In this document: positions 43,590 through 56,403 of the stretch, piece by piece
Layout of the letters: every line of letters starts with the position of its first letter
How positions within the stretch are numbered: position 1 is the stretch's first letter
Assembly (NCBI GenBank): GCA_038025085.1
Contig: CM076141.1
Coordinates: 12,526,001 to 12,590,000 of the forward strand
Direction of reading: 5' to 3'
DNA length: 64,000 nt
From: Tetragonia tetragonoides
Lineage: Eukaryota; Streptophyta; Magnoliopsida; Caryophyllales; Aizoaceae
Translations under genes and position numbers: made by a program
The notes under the pieces: generated by a model
The model's database searches: none
The model's input: the letters and a program-made list of their open reading frames with translations, nothing else
What the model was told of the DNA's origin: nothing

Positions 43590-44479
43590 AGTCATAGTTT
43601 TATTTTCTTCCGATTATAGTTTAATCGGATCTACACAACTCTTATACGACCCATGGGTCTAGGCAATATTAATAATTTATGGCTTGTCGTTAATGTTAAA
43701 GGAAGCATCGAATAATAAATGGGTATATGCGATGGGCATGGTTCATGTCTTACGGAGTGTTTTGTCCATTTGATTGGTTCAATAGCTTTGTCAGTTGTCA
43801 CAAATGTTCGTTATTGTAATCAAACTAATTTGCATGCTCGTGCGATACACGAAAAGCGTCAGCTTTTTTTGTTTTTTTTTTGTCTTTAAATTTAATATTT
43901 TCTAATGGGTTGTCTTACTTATACTTTTATTGTAATAATTTTCTTTTTTTTTTTTGGTGCTAATTTTATAATTAATTAGTAAATAAAACTGAAACAACAC
44001 CAATGCAGGATTTGGAGAGGTTACATTCGCACCCTGACTCTTAAATTAGTTAGGGAAGATATTAAAATTTTGGGGGGAAGGATGCCCTTAAAAATGGTAA
44101 TAGTCATTCACTCGTCGTGTATTAGCCTTTGACAAAAAAAAAAAAAAAAAAAAAAAGTCATTCATTGGCTTGTGAAATTTCTATAAAAGTTAGAGGTATC
44201 TACCCTTAAATGACATTATTTGTTACATTATAGTTCTACTTATTATGATTAGTCATATTGTAAACTTTGATCTATATTTTACCGAGTGTTTAGGAAACAT
44301 TATTAGCCTTTTATTAACAAACTTGAAAATACTCTGTTATAAAACTCTTCTATCAAAGATTATCATAGTAGACAATGGATCAAAATAAACTAAGTACATC
44401 ATAAATTTATTGAAACAAACTCTGTGGGGTCCATGTCCCAGCGCCCAACGAGCGCCATATCCCAACGCCCATGTCCCAT
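43590..44479. other. No gene seen
   Basis: AT-rich sequence, apart from the short retroposon at 44111-44155. Confidence 0.4.
44111..44155 (+). mobile_element. Very short A-tailed insertion (about 45 bp)
   Basis: CTCGTCGTGTATTAGCC then TTTGAC and about 22 A, flanked by AGTCATTCA at 44102-44110 and 44156-44164 (9 bp, extendable with one mismatch). Confidence 0.6.
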
Positions 44480-45340
44480 GTTTCATAGGTGAAATCGAAG
44501 TTAGGGGGACCGGGATGACCATCCCAAGGCACCCGAGATACTCTAGGGTAACGATAGAACTACCGGAGAATTTTGGACAAAATCGAAAACCGGGTCCGGG
44601 AAGCCGAAAATCAATGTCTATTCATGTTTTTTGGGCTTCTATGAGGCCCCGCAACAAAGGTGGATATTTTTGCACCAAATCGCATGGGACACCCTTAGGG
44701 AACATAAGAGGCCCTCGGCGTCCGTTATCGGATCCCTGATAGGCTTGTAAGGGTATCTTTCGGGACACCAATATTAGAGCCGGAACATCGAATGCATGGG
44801 TGATGTAGAAGTTCGGGGATCCGAATGACCCTCCCGGGGCTCCAATTTTCCTCTAGGGTCATCATATACCCCCCGGTCCATGTTTGGACAAAAATGACAC
44901 TCGTGCCCCTGGAAGCCAAAAACGAAGGCTGTAATCCACGTTTTTTGGGCTTCCAGAAGGCCCCGAAATGAAGGTGGATATTTTTGCACCACATTGCATG
45001 GGACACCCTTATGGAACATAAGAGGCCCTCGGGGTACGTTATCGAGTCCCTGATAGGCTTGTCAGAGCGTTTTTACGGGACACCAATGTAAGAGCCGGAA
45101 CACCAAATGCATGGGTGATATCAAAGTTCGGGGATCCGGATGACCCTCACGGGGCACCGATGCTCCTGTAGGGTCATGATAAACCCCACGGAGAATTTTG
45201 GACAAAAATGATACTTGGGCCCCTTGAAGCCGAAAACGAAGGCTATAATCCTCGTTTTTTGGTCTTCCAAGAGGCCCCAGAACTAGGGTGGATATTTTCG
45301 CACCATACCGCATGGGACACCCTTAGGGAACATAAGAGGC
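44480..45340. repeat. 314-bp tandem array, left block
   Basis: Phase marker GGGACACCCTTA (one base differs in the second copy) occurs at 44686, 45000 and 45314, exactly 314 bp apart. The first monomer is diverged. Shared blocks include GATATCGAAGTTCGGGGATCC-like and ACGTTTTTTGGGCTTC sequence. The array is GC-richer than its surroundings. Confidence 0.9.
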
Positions 45341-47918
45341 AACGATTTCCCAGGAACTATCGACGTCGCTATACACGACTCGACACCACTGAACCGTCAC
45401 GGACCCAAAAATAGTTACTGCAACATTTATCGCTAAGGAGTAAATGCTAAGCAGAAAGGGAAACTAGGTATCAAAGGAAGCATCTAAACAAATTAAACAT
45501 AAATATCAGAGTTGTCTATCCAGCGGTCTTAAGTTCATTATAGTTTTATTACAACTTTGCCTTCAAGGGCACAAACCAAAATCCCAAAGAATCCAAGGTA
45601 ACCAATAAATCCATAGTTCTAAACAGACAGCCCACATTCAACCTTCTAGCAAACCGTCCTCACTCAGCTACATCTGCACTTTGGTTTCCGTGACGGAAAC
45701 AAGGTACAGAAGAAAAAGAGAAGAAACAAAAGAAAAAAAAATCAAATGAACTGAATAAACGTCGTCCATACCCAGTAAAAACACTTTCGCAAACCTTACC
45801 TGGGTTTTAAAAGAATCATTGAAATTCATTTGCATGCACAAGTAGTCATACAATCAAGCACACACATACTCGATATTCAACTACATGCAATTCTTACTTT
45901 AGTGATCATTCGAACACAAATAGATAAACCATCTTGATTAGAGAGACAAGAGAGCGAATAGAACAGCGATTACCCATACTGTTCATACATAGATATAGAC
46001 ATGCCATGGACTTATGCTAGTGTATACTCACACTACCTCTAACATAATAATCGATATGTAGAGAATCAAACAATGGGAAATGATCCGTCCCGAACACACT
46101 ACGAGGTGTCCATAAAAGTAACTTGGGAATCATGCATCCCTAGACTATATAAATTAGATAAGTCTCGATAGCTCGGCTACTCCTAGGGATCCATTAGGAG
46201 TCTTATTCTCATTTAATTCAATTCACATACTTGCATTGATTGACCTAGTGGTACAACGAGACCACGACATACTACTTCATTTCATGCTCATGATAATGAA
46301 TAATAATAACGACGATTACGACATAAGGGCATATCAACAATAGTCATGCTTCATATATGTCTAATGAAATTTCGGCAGCACTTCGACAGTACATAAGATA
46401 TCCAAAAATTACACTTCCACAATTAACATCCAACATATAATAGTAGGTGCTCATTAGAACCCAATAATATCCCATTTCAAATAGCACATATTATTATATC
46501 ATAATAATATTAGAAATTCAACATCGCCATAATTAAACATTAATTAGCATATGAACTAATTAATTAACGAAACTTTATAAACTTATCATACTCAATATAA
46601 ATCATATTTATAGCGAAGAATATATTTCAAATTCTCATAATTAACGACGATATAATTTAATCATGCTTCGCAAATTAAATTCACAATAATAATCAATTAG
46701 CACATAACACATCAAAACAGTTTTGATGGGGCTTTGGAAAGGGGTAGACACAATCGCTTACCTAACAAACGCTCACTAAACAGTAGGTAACTTGGCTAAT
46801 CACAACCCGATCACGCTTGTTCGTTTGGTCCAAATTAAAAAAAATTACCGAGACATAATTAATAAATACGAAAGTCCAAACAGTACTGAAACTGTAAACT
46901 AATATTTTTATTAAATTTCTTGATTTATTCCAACCAATCTAGGCTTTTGAAAATCCGGATTTGAACTTCGAACGAGTACAGAAAAATAAAAACAATTATT
47001 GAAAAATACTGAAAATACGAAATTAATTAAAACGAAAATATTAAAAGAAACCCTAATCGGTTTTTCGAGTCTAGGCCGTGATACACCAAGCATGGGGATC
47101 CACGAACTAGCCCATCACCAAGACCACCACCCACCGACCACCATGGTCGGCAGTGGCTCACCGGAGCACCGGCGACGGAGGAGAGAGAGAGTGAGAGAGA
47201 TGCGAGAGAGAGAGAGAGAGAGTTCACGAGCAAGAGAGAGAGCGACTGAGAGGGGGAGGAGCGACGGGCAAGGTCCCGTCTCGTCGGCCACTCGCTGTTT
47301 ACCACCCAAGCGCGGCCTGGTGGCGCGACAGTCGCGCCTCGACGAAAACAGGGGAGGGGGAAAACAGAGTACGGGGAGAGAGAAAGGAAAAGAGAGAGAA
47401 AGAAAGAGAGGGGGAAGGGCAGCTCACCAGCGGGAGGAAGAGGAAGCGGTGCTGGCCTGGTGGCCGGCGACAGCAAGGGGAGAGAGAGAGAAAAGAGAGA
47501 GACAATAGCGTGAGAGAGAGAGAAGAGAATTGGGGCTTTTGGCTCAGTTTTGTAAACTGATAAACTAACCCATCTCTTAGCTTATATAGGTGCTTAGTCA
47601 AGGAAAGTCAAACCCCACTAGAATTAGGATTATTTTCTGATTTAATTGCTAATTAAAAACAATTAAAACTAATTAAATGCTAATTAAAACCAATTAAAAC
47701 AATATGAATAAGCCTTATTCATATATAAAACCATTTTAACCAAATCCCTCAATTTGATAATTATAAGTCCCGAAATTTTCATAATAATAATTAATATTAT
47801 TATGGTTTAATTTGACTAAATCGAATCATTAAATAAATATACGATTTAAATCTCCGAAACTATTTATAAATGAATTATAAATAGATATTATAATTATAGA
47901 AAATATTGGGGTATCACA
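45341..47918 (-). repeat. Solo LTR inserted in the 314-bp array (same family as 14959 LTR)
   Basis: The minus strand starts TGTGATACCCCAATATTTTC and is collinear with the Ty3 LTRs at 14959 and 19887, including a TATATAAG box (47582-47589) and a (GA)n tract (47203-47222). It lacks the final 20 bp or so of the LTR (the GAATTCGGGGGTGTTACA part). It splits one monomer: the left flank ends AAGAGGC and the right resumes AAGGC, so a 4-5 bp duplication is possible but eroded. Confidence 0.85.
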
Positions 47919-49560
47919 CAAGGCTCCATTATTAAGTCCCTAATAGGCTTGTAAGAGCGTTTTTACGGGACAATAATGTAAGAGCCGGAACACCAAAGAT
48001 TTGGGTGATATCGAAGTTCGGGGATCCGGATGACCCTCCCGGGGCACCGATGGTCCTCTGTGGTCATCATAAACCCGTCGGAGAAGTTTGGATAAAAATG
48101 TCACTCGGGCCCCTGGAAGCCAAAAGCAAAGGCTATATTCCACGTTTTTTGGGCTTCAAGGAGGCCCCGGAACGAAGGTGAATATTTTCGCACCACATCG
48201 CACGGGACACCCTTAGGGAACATAAGAGGCTATAGGGGTCCGTTATCGAGTCCCTAATAGGCTTGTAATGGCGTTTTTACGGGACCCCAATGTAAGAGCC
48301 GGAACACCAAAGGAATGTGTGATATCGAAGTTCGGGGATCCGGATGACCCTCTCGGAGCAGTCCTCTAGGGTCATGACTCATGATAGACCACTCGTACAA
48401 ATTTGGACAAAAATGACACCCGGGCCCCTGTAGCAAAAAAACGAAGGCTATATCCACTTTTTTGGGGCTTACAGGAGGCTCCTGAACGAATGTGGATATT
48501 TTCGCACCAAATCGCACGGGACACCCTTAGCCCTTAGGGAATATAAGTGGCCCTCGGGGTCCGTTATCGAGTCTATGATAGGCTTGTAAGGGCATTTTTA
48601 CAGGACACCAATGTAAGAGACGGAACCCCAAAGCCATGGGTGATATCGAAGTTCGGGTTCGAATGACCCTCTTGGGGCACCGATGGTCCTCTATGGTCAT
48701 GATAGACCACGCGGAGAAGTTTTGACATAAATGACATCCGGGCTCCCGGAAGCCGAAAACGAAGGCTATTATCCACGTTTTTTGGGCTTATATATGGGAG
48801 GCCCCGGAATAAAGTTGGATTTTTCGCACCACATTGCACGCAATACCCTTAGGGTACATGGGAGGCGCTTGGGGTCGTTTATCTAGTCCCTGTTAGGCTT
48901 GGAAGGACATTTTACTGAACACTGGTGCAAGAGTTGGAACACCAAAGGCATGGGTTATATCAAAGTTTGGGGATCCAGGTCACTCTCCCGGGGCACCGAG
49001 GGTCCTCTAGGTTCATGATAGACCCCCAGAAAATATTGGTCAAAAGTTACACCCGGGACCCAGAAAGCAAAAAACGAAGGCTATAATCCACGTTTTTTGG
49101 GCTTTCGGGAGGCCCCAAAAAGAAGGTGTATATTTTCACACCACATCGCACAAAACACCCCTAGGGAACATGGGAGATCCTTGGGGTCGCTTTATCCGGT
49201 CCCTGATAGGTTTGGAAGGGTGTTTTACAGGACATTGGTGTAAGAGTCGGAACACCAAAGGCATGAGTGATATCGAAGTTCCGGGATCCGGATGACCTTC
49301 CCGGGCAACGAGGGTCTCTAGGGTCATGGTAGACCCCCAAAAAAGTTTGGGCAAAAACAACACCCGAGCCCCAGGAAGCCTAAAACGAAGGCTATAATCC
49401 ACGTTTTTTGACTTTGCGGGAGACCCAGAACGAAGGTGGATATTTTTAAACTAAATCGCACGGGACACCCCTACGGGACATGGGAGGCTCCCGGGGTAGG
49501 TTATCGGGTCCTTGGTAGGCTAAAAGGGTCTCTTACTGGATATTGAAGGCTAATCCACGG
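47919..49560. repeat. 314-bp tandem array, right block
   Basis: Phase markers at 48204, 48518, 48840, 49152 and 49462 give spacings of 314, 322, 312 and 310 bp. Monomers become less alike toward the right. Each has a minus-strand open frame of about 83-88 codons with a shared core (SLRFRLPGAR...EGHPDP). Confidence 0.9.
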
Positions 49561-50340
49561 TTTTTGGGTATCGAGGTTGACTCCCCACCAGCCCGTGCCG
49601 GCAAACCTACCCCAATCCCTCTAATAAAAAATATTTTTCCGTAACTTATATATATACTTGAAAACATTGACGTGGAACTATTGAGAAATAATTCTCCAAA
49701 CTCTCTAAACCCTAGAATGACAGTTGCGCACTGGGCATGTCTACTCTTGTCAGAACCATTAAACCTTTCTAATACTCTTTAGTGGATAGTTGCTTGAGAT
49801 AGGGTTTGTGGAAGGCAAGTGATGCGACATGAAGCGCCTACCATTATGAAAGTTATGCACTAGGCATGTGTACTCCACAGTTTTAATTTTGGGTATCGAG
49901 CATGGTTGTCTCACACCCCGTGCCACCAAGCCTACCCCCAAGCCCTCTCGACTATTATAGTGATGTCTCATAATTTTTCCCAATTTCTTTGAAGCGATTT
50001 CTACTTTTTTTTATATTTTTTTTTATATTTTTCAGCGTAACTTTTTAACTGAAAATTAAATTAAATAGTTTTAAACATTCTAGTTGGTATAATTGTTCCA
50101 GAGAAAACAATGTAAAACAATATATGGTACTAAACTTAATGAAGTTGGAGGAGTTGTATTGCAAAGAGAGTAGGTGTAGATACCAAATGCGTATTAGCAA
50201 TCGTAAAGAGAAATACAAAAACCTTACCAAATTGGGGATTAGTTGTACACGATGCCGGAAGGAGGGCGTACGACGACAATGAGATCCAGATACAAACGTT
50301 GAACATATGGGAAGGTAGGAGATAAATTGATGGTGTGTGT
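49561..50340. other. No gene; degenerate repeat at the array edge
   Basis: GGGTATCGAG with CCCGTGCC and CCTACCCC occurs at about 49567 and 49889, and a GCACT-GGCATGT-TACTC block at about 49727 and 49857. These repeats, about 320 bp apart at one of the two pairs, suggest further decayed repeat copies. No ORF is supported. Confidence 0.45.
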
Positions 50341-50377
50341 GGTTCCATCATATATTCACGAGAGAGGAATTAGCTGC

Positions 50378-50401
50378 TTTTTTTTTTGCTCATCAAGATG
50401 T
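50378..50401 (-). mobile_element. Ultra-short T-tailed insertion with about 16-bp TSD
   Basis: T-run plus GCTCATCAAGATGT between GAGAGGAATTAGCTGCT-type (50362-50377) and GAGAGAAATTAGCTACT-type (50402-50417) copies, with two mismatches. Confidence 0.55.
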
Positions 50402-50769
50402 GAGAGAAATTAGCTACTAATTAATTTCTTGGATTTGTAACGTCTGACAACTTGTGAGAATGAATGAAAGGGGATGAAGGAGTTATTAGACTCCATTAAG
50501 TTTTTGTAACGTCTGATTGTTGTTACTTTCTCTATTTATTTTCTTCTTTTTTTTTCTACTTTTTTTCTTTCTTTTTTTACTGGTCATGAGTCACATCATT
50601 TGACACGTTATTAGTAAATTAACACGTCATTTTCCAATTCGACGGTTGATAATTGATATGGCGAGCTTTGATTTGATATTGCATTTTAATCTAATTATAT
50701 AGATAAGGTAGTAATGGAATGGGTTTAAACCCAATTCCTTACCATGTTCATGCAGCATCTGTAGGTTTA

Positions 50770-50975
50770 TGGCCTTTCTCCACAAAATTGCTTGGTGAAA
50801 ACTTTACTATTATTATTACAACTTGAAAAAGAGTAGGCCGAAAGCATGGCCTTGTTAAGGATACTCTATTAATACTCTTCATCTCGAAAGGCTCGCTTTA
50901 GCTTTCTCAACCCTAGGCAATTAGTGATGATGAAAACCTTGTCAAAGTTGGACGCCACGGCCCATCGGATGGCTT
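50770..50975 (-). pseudogene. RNase-H-like (RVT_3) remnant, copy 1
   Basis: The minus strand reads IEAIRWAVASNFDKVFIITN then CLGLRKLKRAF, resembling the RNase H domain linked to plant LINEs (EA...W...V..E.DCLELV pattern). Stops follow. It matches 51440-51690, with the shared CACAAAATTGCT and AACTTGAAAAAGAGTAGGCC blocks. Confidence 0.5.
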
Positions 50976-50979
50976 CGAT

Positions 50980-51245
50980 CACTAGTACAAATTACCCTAT
51001 ACTACAGCTGGTATAACACATATACTACGACGCCTCTGCATCAAGGAGTCGCGGTAGTATAAGGTGTCGTTGTTAATTAGATGAATTATTGGGGGTCTGA
51101 AACCGCAGAAGTTTTTATAAACTATGGAGGGTGCTGATAAATACTCCGCATGTAGTAGTATCTGGCAAACTACTACCGTTCCGAGTTTTCAACCGCAGTA
51201 GTTCATTATAATCCACTGCGGATACGCTATGCAACCTGCAGTAGT
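50980..51245 (+). mobile_element. CACTA-type terminus (single end)
   Basis: CACTAGTACAAATTACCC opens the segment. Within about 265 bp there are repeated CCGCAGTAGT / ACTACTACCG / CTGCAGTAGT motifs in both orientations, as in CACTA subterminal regions. No matching end with a 3-bp duplication was found. Confidence 0.55.
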
Positions 51246-51439
51246 ATATGACCCTTTTTTTTCCTTTGACTTTCATTAAACCGTTGCTGCCAAAAATTGT
51301 ACTCTGTAATAACCAATTTAAAAAATTACCAACATAATTCAACCTGAAAACCATTTATTAGAAACTCAATAATCAATCAAAACAACCTGCCAATATTTCA
51401 TTCAACCAACAAATTATCACACATCTGTCTTACAATTTG

Positions 51440-51690
51440 ATGAGTTTTCTCCACAAAATTGCTAGGTAAAAACTTAACTAGTAGTACTATACAACTTGAA
51501 AAAGAGTAGGCCAAAAGCATGGCCTTGCTAAGGATATACTTGATCTTCAATGGCGCTCGCTTTAGCTTGTCAGCCGTTCAACCAGCTCTAGGCAATCAGT
51601 GATGGTTGGACGCCACTGTCGCAACGCCACGCCCCATCATATGGCTTCCAGAAACGCTTGATCAGCCTCCGCTTGCAGTGCAATCTTTAA
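51440..51690 (-). pseudogene. RNase-H-like (RVT_3) remnant, copy 2
   Basis: The minus strand reads LQAEADQAFLEAI then WRPTITDCLELVERLTS, close to the LINE-type RNase H motif. It is interrupted by stops. It is a diverged direct duplicate of 50770-50975, lying about 670 bp away. Confidence 0.5.
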
Positions 51691-51699
51691 TTTGTCATT

Positions 51700-52241
51700 C
51701 CATAGGTCATGTTGAATTGTTGTTTTTACACTTTCTCCTGAAGTACAACAATCCTTTCATTTCAAACATCCCCTTGATTTTTCTTATTAATTCCCTTTAT
51801 TTTTAGTAGTCACCCCTTTTATAATAAAATGATGGACACATGACATGGCAAGTGCTATCTTTGATTCAATCAGATAACAGAAATCATTACCTTGAAGGGA
51901 AGAGGGTATTATTTTGGGGTGAAGTCGAATAAATTATTAACAAAGAAATGCAAGGACAATAATTTGGAAAAAGATTGAAACCAACGCAAACTGATCATGA
52001 TAACAAATTAAATGCCTTGTTTTAGGAAACCAAAGCCCCCCTACTTCTATTAACCATATTTATCATCATTTCATCAATCTTTTACCAATTCATTACAGTT
52101 CATGTTACGTCTAAAACTCATCAAAAATGACGAGAAAAAAAAAAAAAAAAAAAAAGAAACCTCATCCAAAATGTGTTTCAATTGTTAGTTACGTGAGTAA
52201 GAAGAATATGAAGATGATTGAGAGGAGCGGAGAGAAGTATT
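51700..52241. other. No gene seen
   Basis: AT-rich sequence with a poly(A) run near 52136-52155; nothing supported. Confidence 0.4.
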
Positions 52242-52828
52242 TGTTAGAAACAAAGGCTAATGATAGAATAAACTTATCTCGAATGAAAATCGTGGCGTGA
52301 TAAATCACTGTCCTAAAGTCGAATTTGCCCCTACAAGTATACTAGGGAATTTCTGGCAACCGACCTCCAAGGATATACGGCAACCAAAGCTCCAGTATAC
52401 TACGGTGCAATGGTTTTGAGAGTAAACTGAACTACTGCCAAGCGAATCAGAGAGAGAGAGTATTTTTGTGTGTCTGTTCCCCTTTGTGAAATGGGAAGTC
52501 TCTAATATATAGAGGAAAATAGAGGAGAATCAAGATGACAAAGACAATAAATTTGGAGGTCCTAAAGGGCGAATATCCAGTGAATTGATATTCGCAACGG
52601 AAACCACTTATTGATTTGTGTAACGGAAAGCAATTAATCTTCTCCAGTCAAATCTTATCAATGTGGGGAATTAGAAAGCAATTAATCTTCTCCAGTCAAA
52701 CTTCATCAATGTGGGGAAGTAAGGATTCATCCCATATATGGGTAACTAAACAGCTTACCTTTTGTAAGCTACCAATGTGGGACAATAATATTGTCCAACA
52801 TCTTTTCTTTGAAGCAAACATTCCAACA
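52242..52828 (-). repeat. 3' LTR of the decayed element (587 bp)
   Basis: Lies downstream in minus-strand orientation. Shares GATAAATCACTGTCCTAAA, GAGCTTTGG-type and CCAATGTGGGACAATAATAT blocks with the partner. An internal near-repeat (TTAATCTTCTCCAGTCAAA) occurs twice in each copy. Confidence 0.8.
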
Positions 52829-53359
52829 ATCCCCCACATGATTCAAAGGAAAGATAGAAAGGAACAAGGTTCGAATGGCAGTAGGAGGTCGCACGTTACG
52901 ATTGTGGACTTGAATTATTAGTACCTTGTGCTTACAAGTTTGCCCAATAACCATTTAGGTGATTTTTTTTTTTGAACCATCACGGTATTTGTTCAATACA
53001 AACTCCGCACTTGTTTAACCTCAAAATCAGATTTACTCTCGCGAAAAACATATATTCATTAGCCCCTTACGTGCCTGGATATTTCTGTGAACGCTCAAGA
53101 GAGTCACTAGCCCAAATGCTCTCATAGGGGGCGGGCAATTCCCACACATTTACATAGGTGAGTTCATCAAGTGTGTACTGTCTCACACCACCTTACAAGG
53201 CTATGAACTCATTAAGAGCTAAAATGCTCAACCTCACACACATGACAGTATAAGAAAAATACTACATCATTTTATACAGGAATGGGGTTTGTGGTACATG
53301 ACTGAAATTGTTTTGTGATTTCGTTTGACCTCATTGGACCTGGACATATTTCAGGTTGG

Positions 53360-53700
53360 GTATCCATCACAATTCACTACCACTGAGTTGAAGCCCCATT
53401 CCTAGTGCTGACTCAAGCACTATCTTTCCACAAAGGCATTTGGAAGAGGATTTGCAAGTTCCTCTCCAACTTAACACACTCGAGTGATATCACATTATAT
53501 CTGATCAGATTTTTTCATAATTTCATGTCTAAGGTGTACATGCCTTATCTTTCCGTTGAAAGAATAGTTGTGAACTACTCTGTTAGCCACTTGACAAACA
53601 CAGTTGACAATCACAACACATGGATACTAGCGGAGCTGGTCTCCCCCACAATGGAATATCTACAGGCAAACTTCTTAGTCATTTGGCTCTATAACCTGCC
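53360..53700 (-). pseudogene. Copia RNase H remnant
   Basis: In broken minus-strand frames, NYSFNGKIRHVHLRHE then GEELANPLPNAF echo the copia RNase H end (KTRHI-LRH and QLADPLTK-type motifs). Several stops and shifts are present. It supports a copia origin for the element. Confidence 0.5.
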
Positions 53701-56403
53701 ACATTCTTGAATAAAAACTTAGATTCCATTGTGAGACTTTGCAACACAAAAATATTTGGAAGCTTTCCAAAATATAGCAGCACTAGCAAGAGTATTTCAT
53801 CATTCTTGCAGATTTAGTTGGCAGGGCAAATTTCTTCAAACACAAGGAAAGTTCTTGTAGTGCAAATTAAACCCCAATTAATAGTACCTTACAAATACCT
53901 CAATAATATAATCAAAGTATTCCAATAATCACGATTGGGGTTATGAGTATACCTACTCAACCTACTCACGTCATATGCTATATTTGGTATGGTACAACTC
54001 ATCAAAAACATAACACTTCCAACACTCTTAACATATTCCCCTTATAATACACTATTAACTCTATTCTTTTCTAACTGAATGTTAGAATCATAAGAGGTTT
54101 TAACGAGAGTATAATCAAAATTGACTAAACCTTTATTTTATTTTATTTTAACTCTCAGCTTTATGAGACTGATTCAAACTCAAACTCTCAGAAGTTCTAA
54201 TGATTTTAATGTCAAGAAAGTGCAATGGAATTTATCATACCATTGTTTGGGTGCATATTGAGTAATCTCATGGCTTCGTTTGACCACTTTGAACCAATGT
54301 CCACCATGATTTCCTCAATCTAAGGGCTTTAAGACTCATCCCCCTGGACGATTCAACAACAAAACTAAGACCGCGATTTTTCTTTAGTTTATTTGGTTAC
54401 TTGATGCACTTTGTCTATTGCAAATGTGTCATCTCTTACCATTACACACCGATTTTGACAAATCACAATAAAAAAAATTGACACACTTAGCTTTCCCCAA
54501 TCTATTTCAACATGTCTCTAAATCATATGCCATGATAACATGCTATACAAATCAAGTTTTAGAGACACCACCCCAACAAGGGGAAATACATATTCACTTG
54601 TACAAGTATATATATTATTAACTTGTCACATAATTTGCACCAATATACCAATCAAACAAGACAGAGATGTCTATAAAAGTGCAAACACAAGTTAATGTAT
54701 AACATATTAATTCGATAACTCTAGCATACACAAAATATAAAAAATTTAAAACCTTTGTTGTTCTTATGTGATATGCTATCATGAGTTCCTCGCATAGAGA
54801 ACACAAAAATAATGGCATCTTTCAATATATGATAATTTCATGTATAAATAATATGGTTTTATCTACCACAAACACATAATGCCAAAAATTAGCTTATCAT
54901 TTGCACATTGCATATAATCTATACAAGAATATAAATGATTTAACTCAAATCATCATTTTTATGCTCAAGATATCTCTAGAGTTATAAGTAATATTTTACG
55001 AGCATAAATGTACATAGACATTCAATAATCTTAGTCCCATAAAAACCCATAAATATTTTGGTAAACTAATTTTTATTAGTTACCCCCACATTTTCAAAGA
55101 TCCAGGTTCAATCAAACTATATTGAGAACATCAATAATATTTATGACTATAGTTATCGAACTATAATTATATAACTTCCCCCACATATTCTCAATATTCC
55201 AAAGTTCTTATTCACGTAGATAACAATTGGATAAGACATGCACCAAAATTATTGGCTATCCATTATAAAAAAAGCTCATTAGTATTAATATCCACCAAAA
55301 ATTACATATTTATATGCATACCATTTATTATGCTTCACTAACAAATATCACAGGTTACAGTAGCAAACATAGTGTACTCCACCAACATATTGAACAATCA
55401 CAACTTAGATCACAATGTCTCATTGAATTGGAACAATACAAATGGAGTATAAATAGGTAGTCCTTCAGCTGCAAAATAAACTAGGTACACTTAGTAGACC
55501 TAAGAAAAACAAAGGTCAATTCCAAAAGGACAATGTACTAAAGGGTTCAACTAGTTAGCGAACTAAAATAAGCTAATTTGGTAACGGCTTCGTTCAATAG
55601 TTAAAATAACAAAAATTCATCGACTATCAACAAACTAATCAATTATGGCCAAATAAAATAGTCACAAATCGCAACAAAGATAAATCCACCAAAATGAAAC
55701 ACCAAATCCAACTCCAAAATTATAATTACGTTGTACTCCCAGTAAAATGAAATGGCATCAATATTTTTGACATCTCATACATGCATCAGACTAAAAGTTA
55801 ATATCTGCTTCATAAAATGTAACAACAATTCTAATGCATTTTTTTTAATGGCAAACGACTCCATGAAATATCCATTTAAATCATACAACAATGTAAGCAT
55901 AAAACTACCGTATGACAATTCCATTAAAGGAATCAGAATGACAGAAAAGGATGTCAAATTCTTAATAAGCCAATCTCCTTTCTTTTAAAAAAATTAAAAT
56001 TGACTAATAAATATATGACATCTCCACAAAAGCAATTAAAGTCAATGGAATTCAAGAATATACTAATCAAAGCCAAATGGACATAGACACGCTTGCAAGG
56101 CTCTGAAATACTAGTGGCAACTGTCAAGTTATTTAAATTGGGTTCAACTCATTTATAAGAAAATTATCCACCCCAATAACAGAACCAGAATAATGTCCAA
56201 GTTTTACAGAATCATTAGGTGTACACAATATAAATCATTTGACAAATGACGAGTCAACGTATTGCGCATCTTAAGAACGGAAATAGCAAACACGTATCTA
56301 TTTGGATTGTTCAAGACTCTAAACACGTAACAATTGAACAAAATATTATTCGTAATAATAATTCCATCATCGACCATATTATAAAAATAATTCGACTTTA
56401 GAA
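53701..56403. other. Internal part of the decayed element; no gene
   Basis: No coherent ORF survives. Repeated CCCCCACAT-type motifs (about 55083, 55180) are visible. Short open frames here are not supported. Confidence 0.4.

Noticed and set aside
44725..45313. Real protein-coding genes in the 314-bp array
   Set aside because: Frames recur because the repeat recurs; no start context, domain or continuity between monomers.
56108..56115. TACTAGTG as the partner end of the CACTA terminus at 50980
   Set aside because: Flanking trinucleotides differ (GAT and GCA) and no subterminal motifs precede it.
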